Part shown: in pieces, positions 27,811 to 39,091 of the stretch
How the letters are laid out: each line of letters starts with the position of its first letter
How positions within the stretch are numbered: the stretch's first letter is position 1
DNA from: Bradyrhizobium erythrophlei
Lineage (GTDB): Bacteria; Pseudomonadota; Alphaproteobacteria; Rhizobiales; Xanthobacteraceae
Assembly (NCBI GenBank): GCA_900129675.1
Contig: FSRD01000001.1
Location: 2,779,501 to 2,843,500 of the forward strand
DNA: 64,000 nt
Direction: 5' to 3'
Position numbers and translations under genes: made by a program
The notes under the pieces: model-generated
Told to the model about the DNA's origin: nothing
Databases searched by the model: none
The model's input: the letters and a program-made list of their open reading frames with translations, nothing else

Positions 27811-29424
27811 GTGGTTGCCAATGTTTTTGACCGTCTTCGCACGCTTGTCCTTTCAGTTTTTTTGATCGCCGCCTTCGCGCTGCCGGCATTCGCGGGCGCG
27901 TTCGAGGATGCGGTCGCCAAGTTCGCCAATGACGAATTTTCCGATACCGAGGAAGCGATCGGAACCATCGCGACGTCGGGCAATCCGCTCGCCTTTCCGA
28001 TCATCAGCGCGCTTGGGGAGGACCGGCTGTCGGCCGATCCCGACACCAGGAAGGTCTTTATCACCCAGGCCGATGGCAAGATCATCGATGCCGCAACCGG
28101 CGCTGCCGTCGACAAGCTGCCGGACAACGCCGCCTCCGTCCGCCTCAACAACCGCCTGCGCCGGACCGTCGAGGCCGCGCTCGGCGGCCTGACCCTGCTG
28201 TCGCCCGACCCCGTCAAGCGCATCGCGGCGGCGCAATCGGTCTTCAAGACCCACGACGAGACCATGCTGCCGGTTGTCGACGGCGCGCTGGCGAAGGAAA
28301 CCAACAAGGCGGCCAAGCAGGCCTTTGCCGAGGCCCGTGCCGCGATCCTGCTGTACAAACAAGACGCCACCGACGTCGAAAAGCTGGAAGCGATCGTCGC
28401 CGTCAAGGCGCGCGGCGACCAGGAAGCGATGGCGCTCCTCACCGGGCTCGGCAGCGACCAGTCGCCGGCAGTTGCAAGCGCCGCGGCGAACGCAACGGCC
28501 GCCATTCAGCGCACACTGGCGTTGTGGTCCACCGTGCAGAATGCCTGGTACGGCCTCTCGCTCGGCTCGGTGCTGCTGCTGGCCGCGATTGGGCTCGCCA
28601 TCACCTTCGGCGTGATGGGCGTCATCAACATGGCGCATGGCGAAATGGTGATGATCGGCGCCTACACCACCTTCGTGGTGCAGGAGACCATCCGCACCAG
28701 CTATCCCGGACTGTTCGACTACTCGCTTCTGATCGCCGTGCCGCTGGCCTTCATCGTCGCCGGCGCGATCGGCGTGCTGATCGAACGCACCATCATCCGC
28801 TTTCTCTACGGCCGTCCGCTGGAAACGCTGCTGGCGACCTGGGGCCTGTCGCTGGTGCTGCAACAGGCCGTGCGTACCGCCTTCGGCCCCACCAACCGTG
28901 AAGTCGGCAACCCCTCCTGGATGAGCGGCGCGTTCGAACTCGGGCAGATCACCATCACCTATAACCGGCTGTGGATCCTCTGCTTCACCCTGGCGGTGTT
29001 CGCGATCCTGCTCGCGATGCTGCGCTACACGGCGCTGGGGCTTGAGATGCGCGCGGTGACGCAGAACCGCCGCATGGCGGCGTCGATGGGGATCGCGACC
29101 TCGCGGGTCGACGCGCTGACCTTCGGTCTCGGCTCGGGCATCGCCGGGATCGCAGGCGTGGCGCTGTCGCAGATCGACAACGTCAGTCCCAATCTCGGCC
29201 AGAGCTACATCATCGACTCCTTCATGGTGGTCGTGTTCGGCGGCGTCGGTAATCTCTGGGGCACGCTGGTCGGCGCCTTCACGCTCGGCATCGCCAACAA
29301 GTTCCTGGAGCCGGTAGCCGGCGCCGTGCTCGCCAAGATCGCCATTCTGGTTCTCATCATCCTGTTCATCCAGAAGCGGCCGCGCGGCCTGTTCGCGCTG
29401 AAGGGCCGGGCGGTGGAAGCATGA
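27811..29424 (+). CDS. urtB: Urea ABC transporter permease UrtB
   Basis: 537 residues from GTG 27811 (VANVFDRLRTLVLSVFLIAA). An in-frame ATG at 27751 would place the intergenic hairpin inside the gene, so I prefer the downstream start. After a signal-like helix come about 220 periplasmic, Ala-rich helical residues, typical of proteobacterial UrtB. The LivH-type permease follows from about residue 245 (AIGLAITFGVMGVINMAHGEM, GLGSGIAGIAGVALSQI). Its stop overlaps urtC (ATGA). Confidence 0.93.
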   Translation: MVANVFDRLRTLVLSVFLIAAFALPAFAGAFEDAVAKFANDEFSDTEEAIGTIATSGNPLAFPIISALGEDRLSADPDTRKVFITQADGKIIDAATGAAVDKLPDNAASVRLNNRLRRTVEAALGGLTLLSPDPVKRIAAAQSVFKTHDETMLPVVDGALAKETNKAAKQAFAEARAAILLYKQDATDVEKLEAIVAVKARGDQEAMALLTGLGSDQSPAVASAAANATAAIQRTLALWSTVQNAWYGLSLGSVLLLAAIGLAITFGVMGVINMAHGEMVMIGAYTTFVVQETIRTSYPGLFDYSLLIAVPLAFIVAGAIGVLIERTIIRFLYGRPLETLLATWGLSLVLQQAVRTAFGPTNREVGNPSWMSGAFELGQITITYNRLWILCFTLAVFAILLAMLRYTALGLEMRAVTQNRRMAASMGIATSRVDALTFGLGSGIAGIAGVALSQIDNVSPNLGQSYIIDSFMVVVFGGVGNLWGTLVGAFTLGIANKFLEPVAGAVLAKIAILVLIILFIQKRPRGLFALKGRAVEA

Positions 29425-30590
29425 TGCCGCACGTGCTCACCCGCTCGCTGGACCGCAGCGCGAGCATATTCCTGCTCGTGGTCGCAGCCCTTGGCGTGCT
29501 GATCCCGCTGTCGAACCTGCTGCTGCCGTCCGGCTCCATCTTTCAGGTGCCGACCTATCTGGTCGCGCTGTTCGGCAAATATGTCTGCTACGCCGTCCTG
29601 GCGCTCTCGATCGACCTGATCTGGGGCTATTGCGGCATTCTCTCGCTCGGTCACGGCGCGTTCTTCGCGCTTGGCGGCTACGCCATGGGCATGTACCTGA
29701 TGCGCCAGATCGGCAGCCGCGGCGTCTACGGCAATCCGATCCTGCCCGACTTCATGGTGTTCCTGAACTACCCGAAACTGCCGTGGTACTGGCATGGTTT
29801 CGATATGTTCTGGTTCGCGGCACTGATGGTGCTCGTGGTCCCGGGCCTGCTGGCGTTCTGCTTCGGCTGGCTGGCGTTCCGCTCCCGCGTCACCGGCGTC
29901 TATCTCTCGATCATCACGCAGGCGATGACCTACGCGCTGCTGCTGGCCTTCTTCCGCAACGATTTCGGCTTCGGCGGCAACAACGGCCTGACCGACTTCA
30001 AGGACATCCTCGGCTTCAACGTGCAGGCCGACGGCACCCGCGCAGCGCTGTTCCTCTTGAGCTGCCTTGCGCTCATCATCGCCTTCCTGATCTGCCGGGC
30101 GGTGGTGACCTCGAAACTCGGCAAGGTGCTGATCGCGGTTCGCGACGCGGAATCCCGCACGCGATTTTTGGGCTACCGCGTCGAATCCTACAAGCTGTTC
30201 GTGTTCACGCTGTCGGCCTGCATGGCCGGCGTCGCCGGCGCACTCTATGTCCCGCAGGTCGGCATCATCAATCCCGGCGAGTTCGCCCCGGGCAATTCCA
30301 TCGAGGCCGTGATCTGGGTCGCGGTCGGCGGCCGCGGCACGTTGATCGGGGCGGCGCTCGGCGCCATCGTCGTCAACTACGCAAAAACCTACTTCACGTC
30401 GGGCCCGCTGGCGCCGTACTGGCTGTTCATGCTGGGCGCGCTGTTTATCCTGGTGACGCTGCTGCTGCCGAAGGGACTCATCGGCACCTTCAATGAGTGG
30501 TGGGAGCCGTACAAGGCGAGGCGCCTGTCGGATGCCGCCGAGAGTGCGGCGCGCGAAGACGGCGTCAGCGAACCGAACCCGGCGGAGTGA
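29421..30590 (+). CDS. urtC: Urea ABC transporter permease UrtC
   Basis: 389-residue LivM-type inner-membrane permease. Characteristic parts are LSIDLIWGYCGILSLGHGAFFALGGYA, the family insert with GNPILPDFMVFLNYPKLPWYW, and the ATPase-facing loop RDAESRTRFLGYRVESYKLF. About nine helices are predicted. Its start overlaps the urtB stop by four bases and it ends 4 bases before the urtD start. Confidence 0.95.
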   Translation: MMPHVLTRSLDRSASIFLLVVAALGVLIPLSNLLLPSGSIFQVPTYLVALFGKYVCYAVLALSIDLIWGYCGILSLGHGAFFALGGYAMGMYLMRQIGSRGVYGNPILPDFMVFLNYPKLPWYWHGFDMFWFAALMVLVVPGLLAFCFGWLAFRSRVTGVYLSIITQAMTYALLLAFFRNDFGFGGNNGLTDFKDILGFNVQADGTRAALFLLSCLALIIAFLICRAVVTSKLGKVLIAVRDAESRTRFLGYRVESYKLFVFTLSACMAGVAGALYVPQVGIINPGEFAPGNSIEAVIWVAVGGRGTLIGAALGAIVVNYAKTYFTSGPLAPYWLFMLGALFILVTLLLPKGLIGTFNEWWEPYKARRLSDAAESAAREDGVSEPNPAE

Positions 30591-30594
30591 GCGC

Positions 30595-31356
30595 ATGAAT
30601 ATCATGGATACCCGCGCGACCTCCGCCTTGCTCTATCTCGATGGCGTGCACGTCTCGTTCGACGGTTTTCACGCCATCAACAATCTGTCCCTCACCCTCG
30701 CGCCAGGCGAGATGCGCGCCATCATCGGCCCGAACGGCGCCGGCAAGACCACGATGATGGACATCATCACCGGCAAGACCAAGCCGGACCAGGGCACCGT
30801 GCTGTTCGATGGCGTCACCGACCTGACGCGTTTGGACGAAACCCGCATCGCCGAACTCGGCATCGGCCGCAAATTCCAGAAGCCGACGGTGTTCGAGAGC
30901 CAGACCATCGAGGACAATCTCTTGCTGGCGCTCAATGTCGATCACAGCGTCAAGGGCACACTGTTCTGGCGCGAGACCAGGCCGGAGACCGAGCGCATCG
31001 AGCGCGTGCTGGAAACCATCCGCCTGAAGGACGCGCGCAACCGGTTGGCCGGCAGCCTGTCGCACGGCCAGAAGCAGTGGCTGGAGATCGGCATGCTGCT
31101 TGCGCAGGATCCGAAATTGCTGCTGGTCGACGAGCCGGTCGCCGGCATGACCGACGTCGAAACCCATCAGACCGCGGAACTGCTGAAAGAGATCAACAAG
31201 GACAAGACCATCATGGTCGTCGAGCACGACATGACCTTCGTGCGCGAACTCGGCGTCAAGGTGACGTGCCTGCACGAAGGCACTGTGCTGGCGGAGGGAA
31301 CCATCGACCAGGTGTCGTCGAATGACCGTGTCGTCGAAGTGTATCTGGGGCGGTGA
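30595..31356 (+). CDS. urtD: Urea ABC transporter ATPase UrtD
   Basis: 253-residue ATP-binding subunit, LivG type. The start ATG 30595 (MNIMDTRATSALLYLDGVHVS) has an AG-rich site just upstream. Walker A GPNGAGKTTMMD is near residue 44-55, with signature LSHGQKQWLEIGM and Walker B KLLLVDEPVAGM. The LSHGQ variant of the ABC signature is normal for UrtD. It energises urea import with UrtE. Confidence 0.94.
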   Translation: MNIMDTRATSALLYLDGVHVSFDGFHAINNLSLTLAPGEMRAIIGPNGAGKTTMMDIITGKTKPDQGTVLFDGVTDLTRLDETRIAELGIGRKFQKPTVFESQTIEDNLLLALNVDHSVKGTLFWRETRPETERIERVLETIRLKDARNRLAGSLSHGQKQWLEIGMLLAQDPKLLLVDEPVAGMTDVETHQTAELLKEINKDKTIMVVEHDMTFVRELGVKVTCLHEGTVLAEGTIDQVSSNDRVVEVYLGR

Positions 31357-31359
31357 TCC

Positions 31360-32055
31360 ATGCTGAAGGTCGATAACATCAGCCTCTATTACGGCGCGGC
31401 GCAGGCGCTGCGCGGCGTTTCGATCGCGGCCGAACCCGGCAAGGTGACGTGCGTGCTCGGCCGCAACGGCGTCGGCAAGACCTCGCTGCTGCGCGCGATG
31501 GTCGGCCAGTACCCGATCGCGAGCGGCTCGATCACGCTCAATGGCGACGACATCACCGGCCTCAAGCCCTACGAACGGGCGCGCAAGGGCATCGGTTTCG
31601 TGCCGCAGGGCCGCGAGATCTTTCCGCTGCTGACGGTGGAGGAAAATCTCAAGACCGGCTTCGGGCCGCTGAAGCGCGACGACCGCAACATCCCCGACGA
31701 TGTGTTCTCGCTGTTTCCGGTCTTGAACTCGATGCTCGGGCGGCGCGGCGGCGACCTCTCCGGCGGCCAGCAGCAGCAGCTCGCGATCGGCCGCGCGCTG
31801 GTGATGCGGCCGAAATTGCTGCTGCTCGACGAGCCGACCGAGGGCATTCAGCCCTCGATCATCAAGGACATCGGTCGCGCGATCTCCTACCTGCGCGGCC
31901 TCGGCAACATGGCGATCGTGCTGGTCGAACAATATCTCGACTTTGCCTGCGAGCTCGGCGACAATTTCGCGGTCATGGACCGGGGCGCGGTGAAATATGC
32001 CTGTGACCGCTCAAACCTCGATCCCGCCGAAATCAGCCGGCAGATGGCGCTGTAA
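31360..32055 (+). CDS. urtE: Urea ABC transporter ATPase UrtE
   Basis: 231-residue ATP-binding subunit, LivF type, with Walker A GRNGVGKTSLLR at about residues 35-46, signature DLSGGQQQQLAIGRAL and Walker B KLLLLDEPTEGIQPSI. The EGIQPSI ending is characteristic of UrtE. It follows urtD by 3 bases and precedes ureD by 41 bases, linking urea import to urease in one transcription unit. Confidence 0.95.
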   Translation: MLKVDNISLYYGAAQALRGVSIAAEPGKVTCVLGRNGVGKTSLLRAMVGQYPIASGSITLNGDDITGLKPYERARKGIGFVPQGREIFPLLTVEENLKTGFGPLKRDDRNIPDDVFSLFPVLNSMLGRRGGDLSGGQQQQLAIGRALVMRPKLLLLDEPTEGIQPSIIKDIGRAISYLRGLGNMAIVLVEQYLDFACELGDNFAVMDRGAVKYACDRSNLDPAEISRQMAL

Positions 32056-32096
32056 TTTAGCCGCGGCCCTCTCGCGGTCGCTGCCGTGGGGAATGG

Positions 32097-32933
<837 letters not shown>

Positions 32934-32987
32934 GACCTCGTTCAACCAGGACCGCTGAACTGGATTGCCCAAAATCAGAGTGCCCGC

Positions 32988-33290
32988 ATGAATCTCTCCC
33001 CCCGCGAAAAGGACAAGCTCTTGATCTCGATGGCCGCCATGGTGGCGCGCCGCCGGCTGGAGCGCGGCGTCAAGCTCAACCATCCCGAGGCCATCGCCAT
33101 CATTTCCGATTTCATCGTCGAGGGCGCCCGCGACGGCCGCACCGTCGCCGATCTGATGCAGGCCGGCGCCCAGGTGATTACCCGCGCGCAGTGCATGGAC
33201 GGGATTGCCGAGATGATCCACGACATCCAGGTCGAGGCGACATTCCCGGACGGGACCAAGCTCGTCACCGTGCATGAGCCGATCCGATGA
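32988..33290 (+). CDS. ureA: Urease gamma subunit UreA
   Basis: 100-residue structural subunit, nearly invariant in the family: [40 protein letters not shown] and [15 protein letters not shown] C-terminal motif (here [20 protein letters not shown]). The stop overlaps the start of the alarmone hydrolase gene (ATGA), so that protein is translated together with UreA. Confidence 0.97.
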   Translation: MNLSPREKDKLLISMAAMVARRRLERGVKLNHPEAIAIISDFIVEGARDGRTVADLMQAGAQVITRAQCMDGIAEMIHDIQVEATFPDGTKLVTVHEPIR

Positions 33291-33844
33291 CCTTCGATGG
33301 AATACGCCTGGTGACGCGTGCCGCTCACTTTGCCGCACAGCGCCATGCCGATCAGCGCCGCAAGGGGCGGCGCTGCGAGCCCTATATCAATCATCTGGCG
33401 GAAGTCGCGGCGTTGCTTTCCGAAGCGACCGAAGGCGAAGACGCGGCGCTGGTCGCCGCGTGTTTTCTGCATGACACGATCGAGGATACCCCGACATCCC
33501 CAGACGAGCTGCGGGATTTGTTCGGCGACGACATTGCCGCCGTTGTGATGGAAGTCACCGACGACAAGAGCCTGCCGAAGCTGGAACGCAAGCGTCTGCA
33601 GATCGTGACGGCGGCGAAGAAAAGCCGGCGGGCGAAGCTGCTCAAGCTGGCCGATGCCACCAGCAACGTCCGGGCGCTCGCGGTCGATCCGCCCACCGAT
33701 TGGGATGGCGATCGTGCGCTGGACTACATTGCCTGGGCCGAGCAGGTGATCGGCCATTGCCGCGGATTGAATTCAAAACTCGAACACGCATTCGATGCCG
33801 CGGTGAGCGGCGCGCGTGCAGCCGTTCTGTCGCGTGTGGCATAA
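33287..33844 (+). CDS. MESH1-like small alarmone hydrolase (HD domain)
   Basis: 185-residue stand-alone HD-domain protein whose sequence follows metazoan MESH1/HDDC3 closely. It has YINH (His36), FLHDTIEDT (His62, Asp63, Glu66, Asp67), [17 protein letters not shown], and [12 protein letters not shown] (Asp123, Asn127). These are the Mn-binding and catalytic residues of the SpoT-type ppGpp 3'-pyrophosphohydrolase; no synthetase domain is present. MESH1 proteins also hydrolyse NADPH, so that activity is an alternative. The gene overlaps ureA by four bases and ends 12 bases before ureB, so it is embedded in the urease operon. Confidence 0.85.
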   Translation: MTFDGIRLVTRAAHFAAQRHADQRRKGRRCEPYINHLAEVAALLSEATEGEDAALVAACFLHDTIEDTPTSPDELRDLFGDDIAAVVMEVTDDKSLPKLERKRLQIVTAAKKSRRAKLLKLADATSNVRALAVDPPTDWDGDRALDYIAWAEQVIGHCRGLNSKLEHAFDAAVSGARAAVLSRVA

Positions 33845-33856
33845 GGAAATCGACCC

Positions 33857-34162
33857 ATGATCCCCGGTGAACTCTTCATCAAGGACGGCGAGATCGAGCT
33901 CAACGCCGGCCGCAAGACGGTGACGTTGACGGTCGCCAATGCCGGCGACCGGCCGATCCAGGTCGGCTCGCACTACCATTTCTTCGAGACCAATCCGGCA
34001 CTGAAGTTCGACCGCAAGAAGGCGCGCGGCATGCGGCTCGACATCGCCGCCGGCACGGCGGTGCGGTTCGAGCCCGGCCAGACCCGCGACGTGCAACTGG
34101 TCGCGCTCGCGGGCAAGCGCGTGATCTACGGTTTTCGCGGCGACGTGCAGGGCAAGCTGTGA
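33857..34162 (+). CDS. ureB: Urease beta subunit UreB
   Basis: 101-residue structural subunit with [39 protein letters not shown] and the C-terminal [10 protein letters not shown]. It starts 12 bases after the alarmone hydrolase gene and precedes ureC by 28 bases. As separate UreA, UreB and UreC genes are present, the enzyme should be the common bacterial alpha-beta-gamma trimer. Confidence 0.97.
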   Translation: MIPGELFIKDGEIELNAGRKTVTLTVANAGDRPIQVGSHYHFFETNPALKFDRKKARGMRLDIAAGTAVRFEPGQTRDVQLVALAGKRVIYGFRGDVQGKL

Positions 34163-34190
34163 ACATGTTCGAAGTGGCTGGAGCACATTC

Positions 34191-35903
<1,713 letters not shown>

Positions 35904-35949
35904 TGTCCCGCCGGCAAGCTAAGCCAGAACAAAGCCGGGAGGATTTTCC

Positions 35950-36249
35950 GTGATCTACGTCGTTGCCACACTGACCGTAAAGCCTGAAACGCGCGCCGAA
36001 TTCATCGCGGCGGCCACCGCCTGCATCAAGGAAACCCGCAAGGAGCCGGGCAATATCGCCTATGATCTGCACGAGAGCGTCACCGATCCTTCCAAGATGG
36101 TGTTCGTCGAGCAGTGGGAAAATGCCGAAGCGCTGGTGCCGCACCGCGGCATGGAGCACATGAAAACCTTCGGCCGCGTCGCGGTGCAATGCATGAGCGC
36201 GCCGCCGAAGATCGAAGTGATCACGCCGGAAAAGGTCGACGTCCGCTAA
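35950..36249 (+). CDS. ABM-domain (YgiN-like monooxygenase fold) protein 1
   Basis: 99-residue single ABM domain: MIYVVATLTVKPETRAEFIA, CIKETRKEPGNIAYDLHES and MVFVEQWENAEALVPHRGMEHMK. Such dimeric alpha-beta barrels include quinol monooxygenases and heme- or quinone-binding enzymes; the true substrate here is unknown. It lies 46 bases after ureC and 25 bases before a paralogue, within the urease operon and on the same strand. Confidence 0.85.
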   Translation: MIYVVATLTVKPETRAEFIAAATACIKETRKEPGNIAYDLHESVTDPSKMVFVEQWENAEALVPHRGMEHMKTFGRVAVQCMSAPPKIEVITPEKVDVR

Positions 36250-36274
36250 TCAAGAAAAGCCGAGGGAGAATTTT

Positions 36275-36574
36275 ATGATCTACGTCATCGCCACCACGCC
36301 GATGAAGCCGGAAAACAAGGACGACTTCATCAAGGGGCATAAAGCCTGCACCGCCGAAACGCTCAAGGAGAAGGGCTGCATCTCCTATGACGGCCATGTC
36401 AGCGTGAACAACCCCAATCTGTATGTGGTGGTGGAGCGCTGGGAGACCCGCGACGACCTCAATGCGCATGGCAAGGCGCCGCACATGAAGGTGTGGCGGG
36501 AGTATTCCTCGCAGATGAAGACGGCGCCGACGGTGATCGAGATCATCAGCGACGGCAAGGTTGAGAAGTTCTAA
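36275..36574 (+). CDS. ABM-domain (YgiN-like monooxygenase fold) protein 2
   Basis: 99-residue paralogue of its upstream neighbour. It shares MIYV-AT, the F-K-HKACTAETLKEKGCISYDGH region and VVVERWETRDDLNAHGKAPHMK, but most other positions differ, so the pair may form a heterodimer. It ends 3 bases before ureE, so co-translation with the nickel chaperone is likely. Function unknown. Confidence 0.85.
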   Translation: MIYVIATTPMKPENKDDFIKGHKACTAETLKEKGCISYDGHVSVNNPNLYVVVERWETRDDLNAHGKAPHMKVWREYSSQMKTAPTVIEIISDGKVEKF

Positions 36575-36577
36575 CCC

Positions 36578-37183
36578 ATGATCCGCGCAACGCAGGTAAA
36601 GGGCCAGCATCGCTGGACACAAGCAGCGGCCGACACCGTCGTACTCGATTTCGACGACCGGCACCGGCGGCGGATGGCGATGACGGGCACGCGCGGGCTC
36701 GAATTCCTGCTCGACCTCGAAAACGCCGTGGCCCTGCGCGGCGGCGATGCGCTGGTGCTGGAAGACGGCCGGCTGATCGAGGTGGTCGCGGCCGCCGAGC
36801 CGCTGGTCGAAATCAGGGGCGTCGATCCGCTGCATCTGGTCCGCGTCGCCTGGCATCTCGGCAACCGGCATCTGCCGACGCAGATCATGCCCAAGGGTTT
36901 GCGCATCCGGCGCGATCACGTCATCGAGGCGATGGTGAAGGGGTTAGGTGCGCGTATCATCGAGATCGAGGCGCCGTTCGATCCCGAAGGCGGCGCTTAT
37001 GCGAGCGGCCATGCCCATGCGGGCGAGCCTGACGCGCACGCGCACGATCATGGTCATCACCACGATCATCACGGCGATCACGATCACCACAGTGATCACG
37101 ATCACCACGGTGATCACCATCACCACGACGAGCATTGCGATCACGACCACCACGATCACTCCCATGCTCATGACCACAAGTGA
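36578..37183 (+). CDS. ureE: Urease nickel metallochaperone UreE with His-rich tail
   Basis: 201 residues. The N-terminal half has the UreE fold ([22 protein letters not shown]) and the C-terminal domain has the nickel-binding GNRHLPTQI, whose His sits at the dimer interface. From about residue 147 to the end lies a tail dominated by His and Asp (units such as DHDHH and GDHHH), a nickel store. The end overlaps ureF by 14 bases. Confidence 0.94.
   Translation: MIRATQVKGQHRWTQAAADTVVLDFDDRHRRRMAMTGTRGLEFLLDLENAVALRGGDALVLEDGRLIEVVAAAEPLVEIRGVDPLHLVRVAWHLGNRHLPTQIMPKGLRIRRDHVIEAMVKGLGARIIEIEAPFDPEGGAYASGHAHAGEPDAHAHDHGHHHDHHGDHDHHSDHDHHGDHHHHDEHCDHDHHDHSHAHDHK
37016..37178. repeat. His/Asp codon repeat at the 3' end of ureE
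   Basis: Imperfect units of 12-15 bases built from CACGATCACCAC and GGTGATCAC encode the His-rich tail of UreE. Units are multiples of three, so slippage would lengthen or shorten the tail without frameshift. The start region of ureF lies inside the last unit. Confidence 0.85.
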
Positions 37184-37901
37184 GCCCTTGGCCTTCGACG
37201 ACCGGCGCGGGATGACGGCAGACGAGGGCGCGGCGCTGTACCGGCTGATGACCTGGCTGTCACCGGCCTTCCCGGTCGGCGCGTTCTCCTATTCCAGCGG
37301 CATCGAATGGGCGGTGGAGGCCGGCGATATCGTCGATGCCGCTTCGTTGCGCGACTGGCTGGCGGCGATGCTGGCCGATGGATCCGGATTTTGCGACGGC
37401 GTGTTTCTGGCGCAGGCGCATCGGGCGGCGTCCGCTCGCGACGACGCCATGCTGCGCGAGATCACCGAGCTTGCCGCCGCCTTCGTGCCCTCGCGCGAGC
37501 GCCAGCTCGAAACCTCCACGCAGGGCCGCGCCTTCATCGAGATCGCGCGCGCGGCCTGGAGTTGCGACGGGCTGGACGAATCCGTCGCGGCCTGCGGCGG
37601 CGCGATCGTCTATCCGGTTGCGGTCGGCGTCGTCAGCGCCGCGCACGCCATTCCGCTGGCGCCCGCGATGCACGCGTTCCTGCACGCGCTGGTGTCGAAC
37701 TGGATTTCCGCCGGCGCGAGGCTGGTGCCGCTCGGGCAGACCGATAGCCAGCGCGTGCTCGCCGCGCTCGAGCCGGTGGTCGTCGTTACCGCAGGCCGCG
37801 CGCTGGAAGCCTCGCTGGACGATCTCGGCAGCACGACGTTTCGCGCCGATCTGGCGAGCCTGCGCCACGAGACGCAGTATACGCGGCTGTTCCGGTCATG
37901 A
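37170..37901 (+). CDS. ureF: Urease accessory protein UreF
   Basis: 243 residues from ATG 37170 ([20 protein letters not shown]); another ATG two codons earlier is possible, and both lie inside the ureE tail. Family motifs are [25 protein letters not shown] and the C-terminal [12 protein letters not shown]. UreF bridges UreD and the GTPase UreG in the nickel-insertion complex. Confidence 0.93.
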   Translation: MTTSEPLAFDDRRGMTADEGAALYRLMTWLSPAFPVGAFSYSSGIEWAVEAGDIVDAASLRDWLAAMLADGSGFCDGVFLAQAHRAASARDDAMLREITELAAAFVPSRERQLETSTQGRAFIEIARAAWSCDGLDESVAACGGAIVYPVAVGVVSAAHAIPLAPAMHAFLHALVSNWISAGARLVPLGQTDSQRVLAALEPVVVVTAGRALEASLDDLGSTTFRADLASLRHETQYTRLFRS

Positions 37902-37916
37902 ATTCACCCATCAGCA

Positions 37917-38034
37917 CGTCCCCGCGAACGCGGGGACCCATAACCACCGGCCCTGGTTGTTGCGGAAGGTGTCGGCCATTCTGTCTTATCGATAGATCAC
38001 GCGCGGTATCGGTCCCTGCGTTCGCAGGGACGAC
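37917..38034. repeat. Palindromic repeat inserted between ureF and ureG
   Basis: A non-coding element bounded by two hairpins: GTCCCCGC-GAAC-GCGGGGAC at 37918-37937 and GTCCCTGCG-TT-CGCAGGGAC at 38012-38031. Between them lies ACCACCGGCCCTGGTTGTTG, a word I associate with dispersed Bradyrhizobium repeats. It separates ureG from the rest of the operon by 154 bases and could reduce or process the transcript. Confidence 0.6.
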
Positions 38035-38055
38035 GGGAATTGAGGAGTATTGGCC

Positions 38056-38694
<639 letters not shown>

Positions 38695-39091
38695 CGACGT
38701 TCGTTAACACTTTTGGCGCACGTCGGGGCGGGGAATCTCTCTCGATCGTTACCCGGAGGCGGGCGTGCGTGGCGTTGGCTCGCACCTCAAGCGATAACGG
38801 CGAAGCCGTTACGCAGGGATGACGGGGATGGAATGGGTCGCTTCTCCAAAGAATCTCTGGCCCCGGTTGGAACAAATTCCTCCTTTCCCGATTGACACTC
38901 TCTGGCGCCGCCAAAGCACGGCCCGCGGCCCCCGCCGTTCACGCTTGCTGCCAACCATAGTTGCGTACCGATGATCGCTGCTTCATTATCTCCTGCGGTT
39001 GGCCTTTGCTCTGTTTCTATTCGTTACCGCCCCGACAGACCCAAAATGCTTCCTTTGCCTCTCTGCCAACCCGACATGCCCGAGTAAGCGA
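38695..39091. other. Intergenic region before the stress-response histidine kinase
   Basis: 397 bases with no supported gene. A degenerate EcfG-like element GGAAC-N16-GATT begins at 38869; two of four -10 bases deviate, so support is weak. A short inverted pair (CGATAACGGC/GAAGCCGTTACG) lies at about 38790-38815. If the kinase starts at a TTG near 38999 instead of 39092, part of this region is coding. Confidence 0.4.

Noticed and set aside
38869..38893. EcfG promoter for the histidine kinase
   Set aside because: GGAAC-N16-GATT departs from the -10 consensus at two of four bases and is distant from the preferred start, so it was noted but not called.
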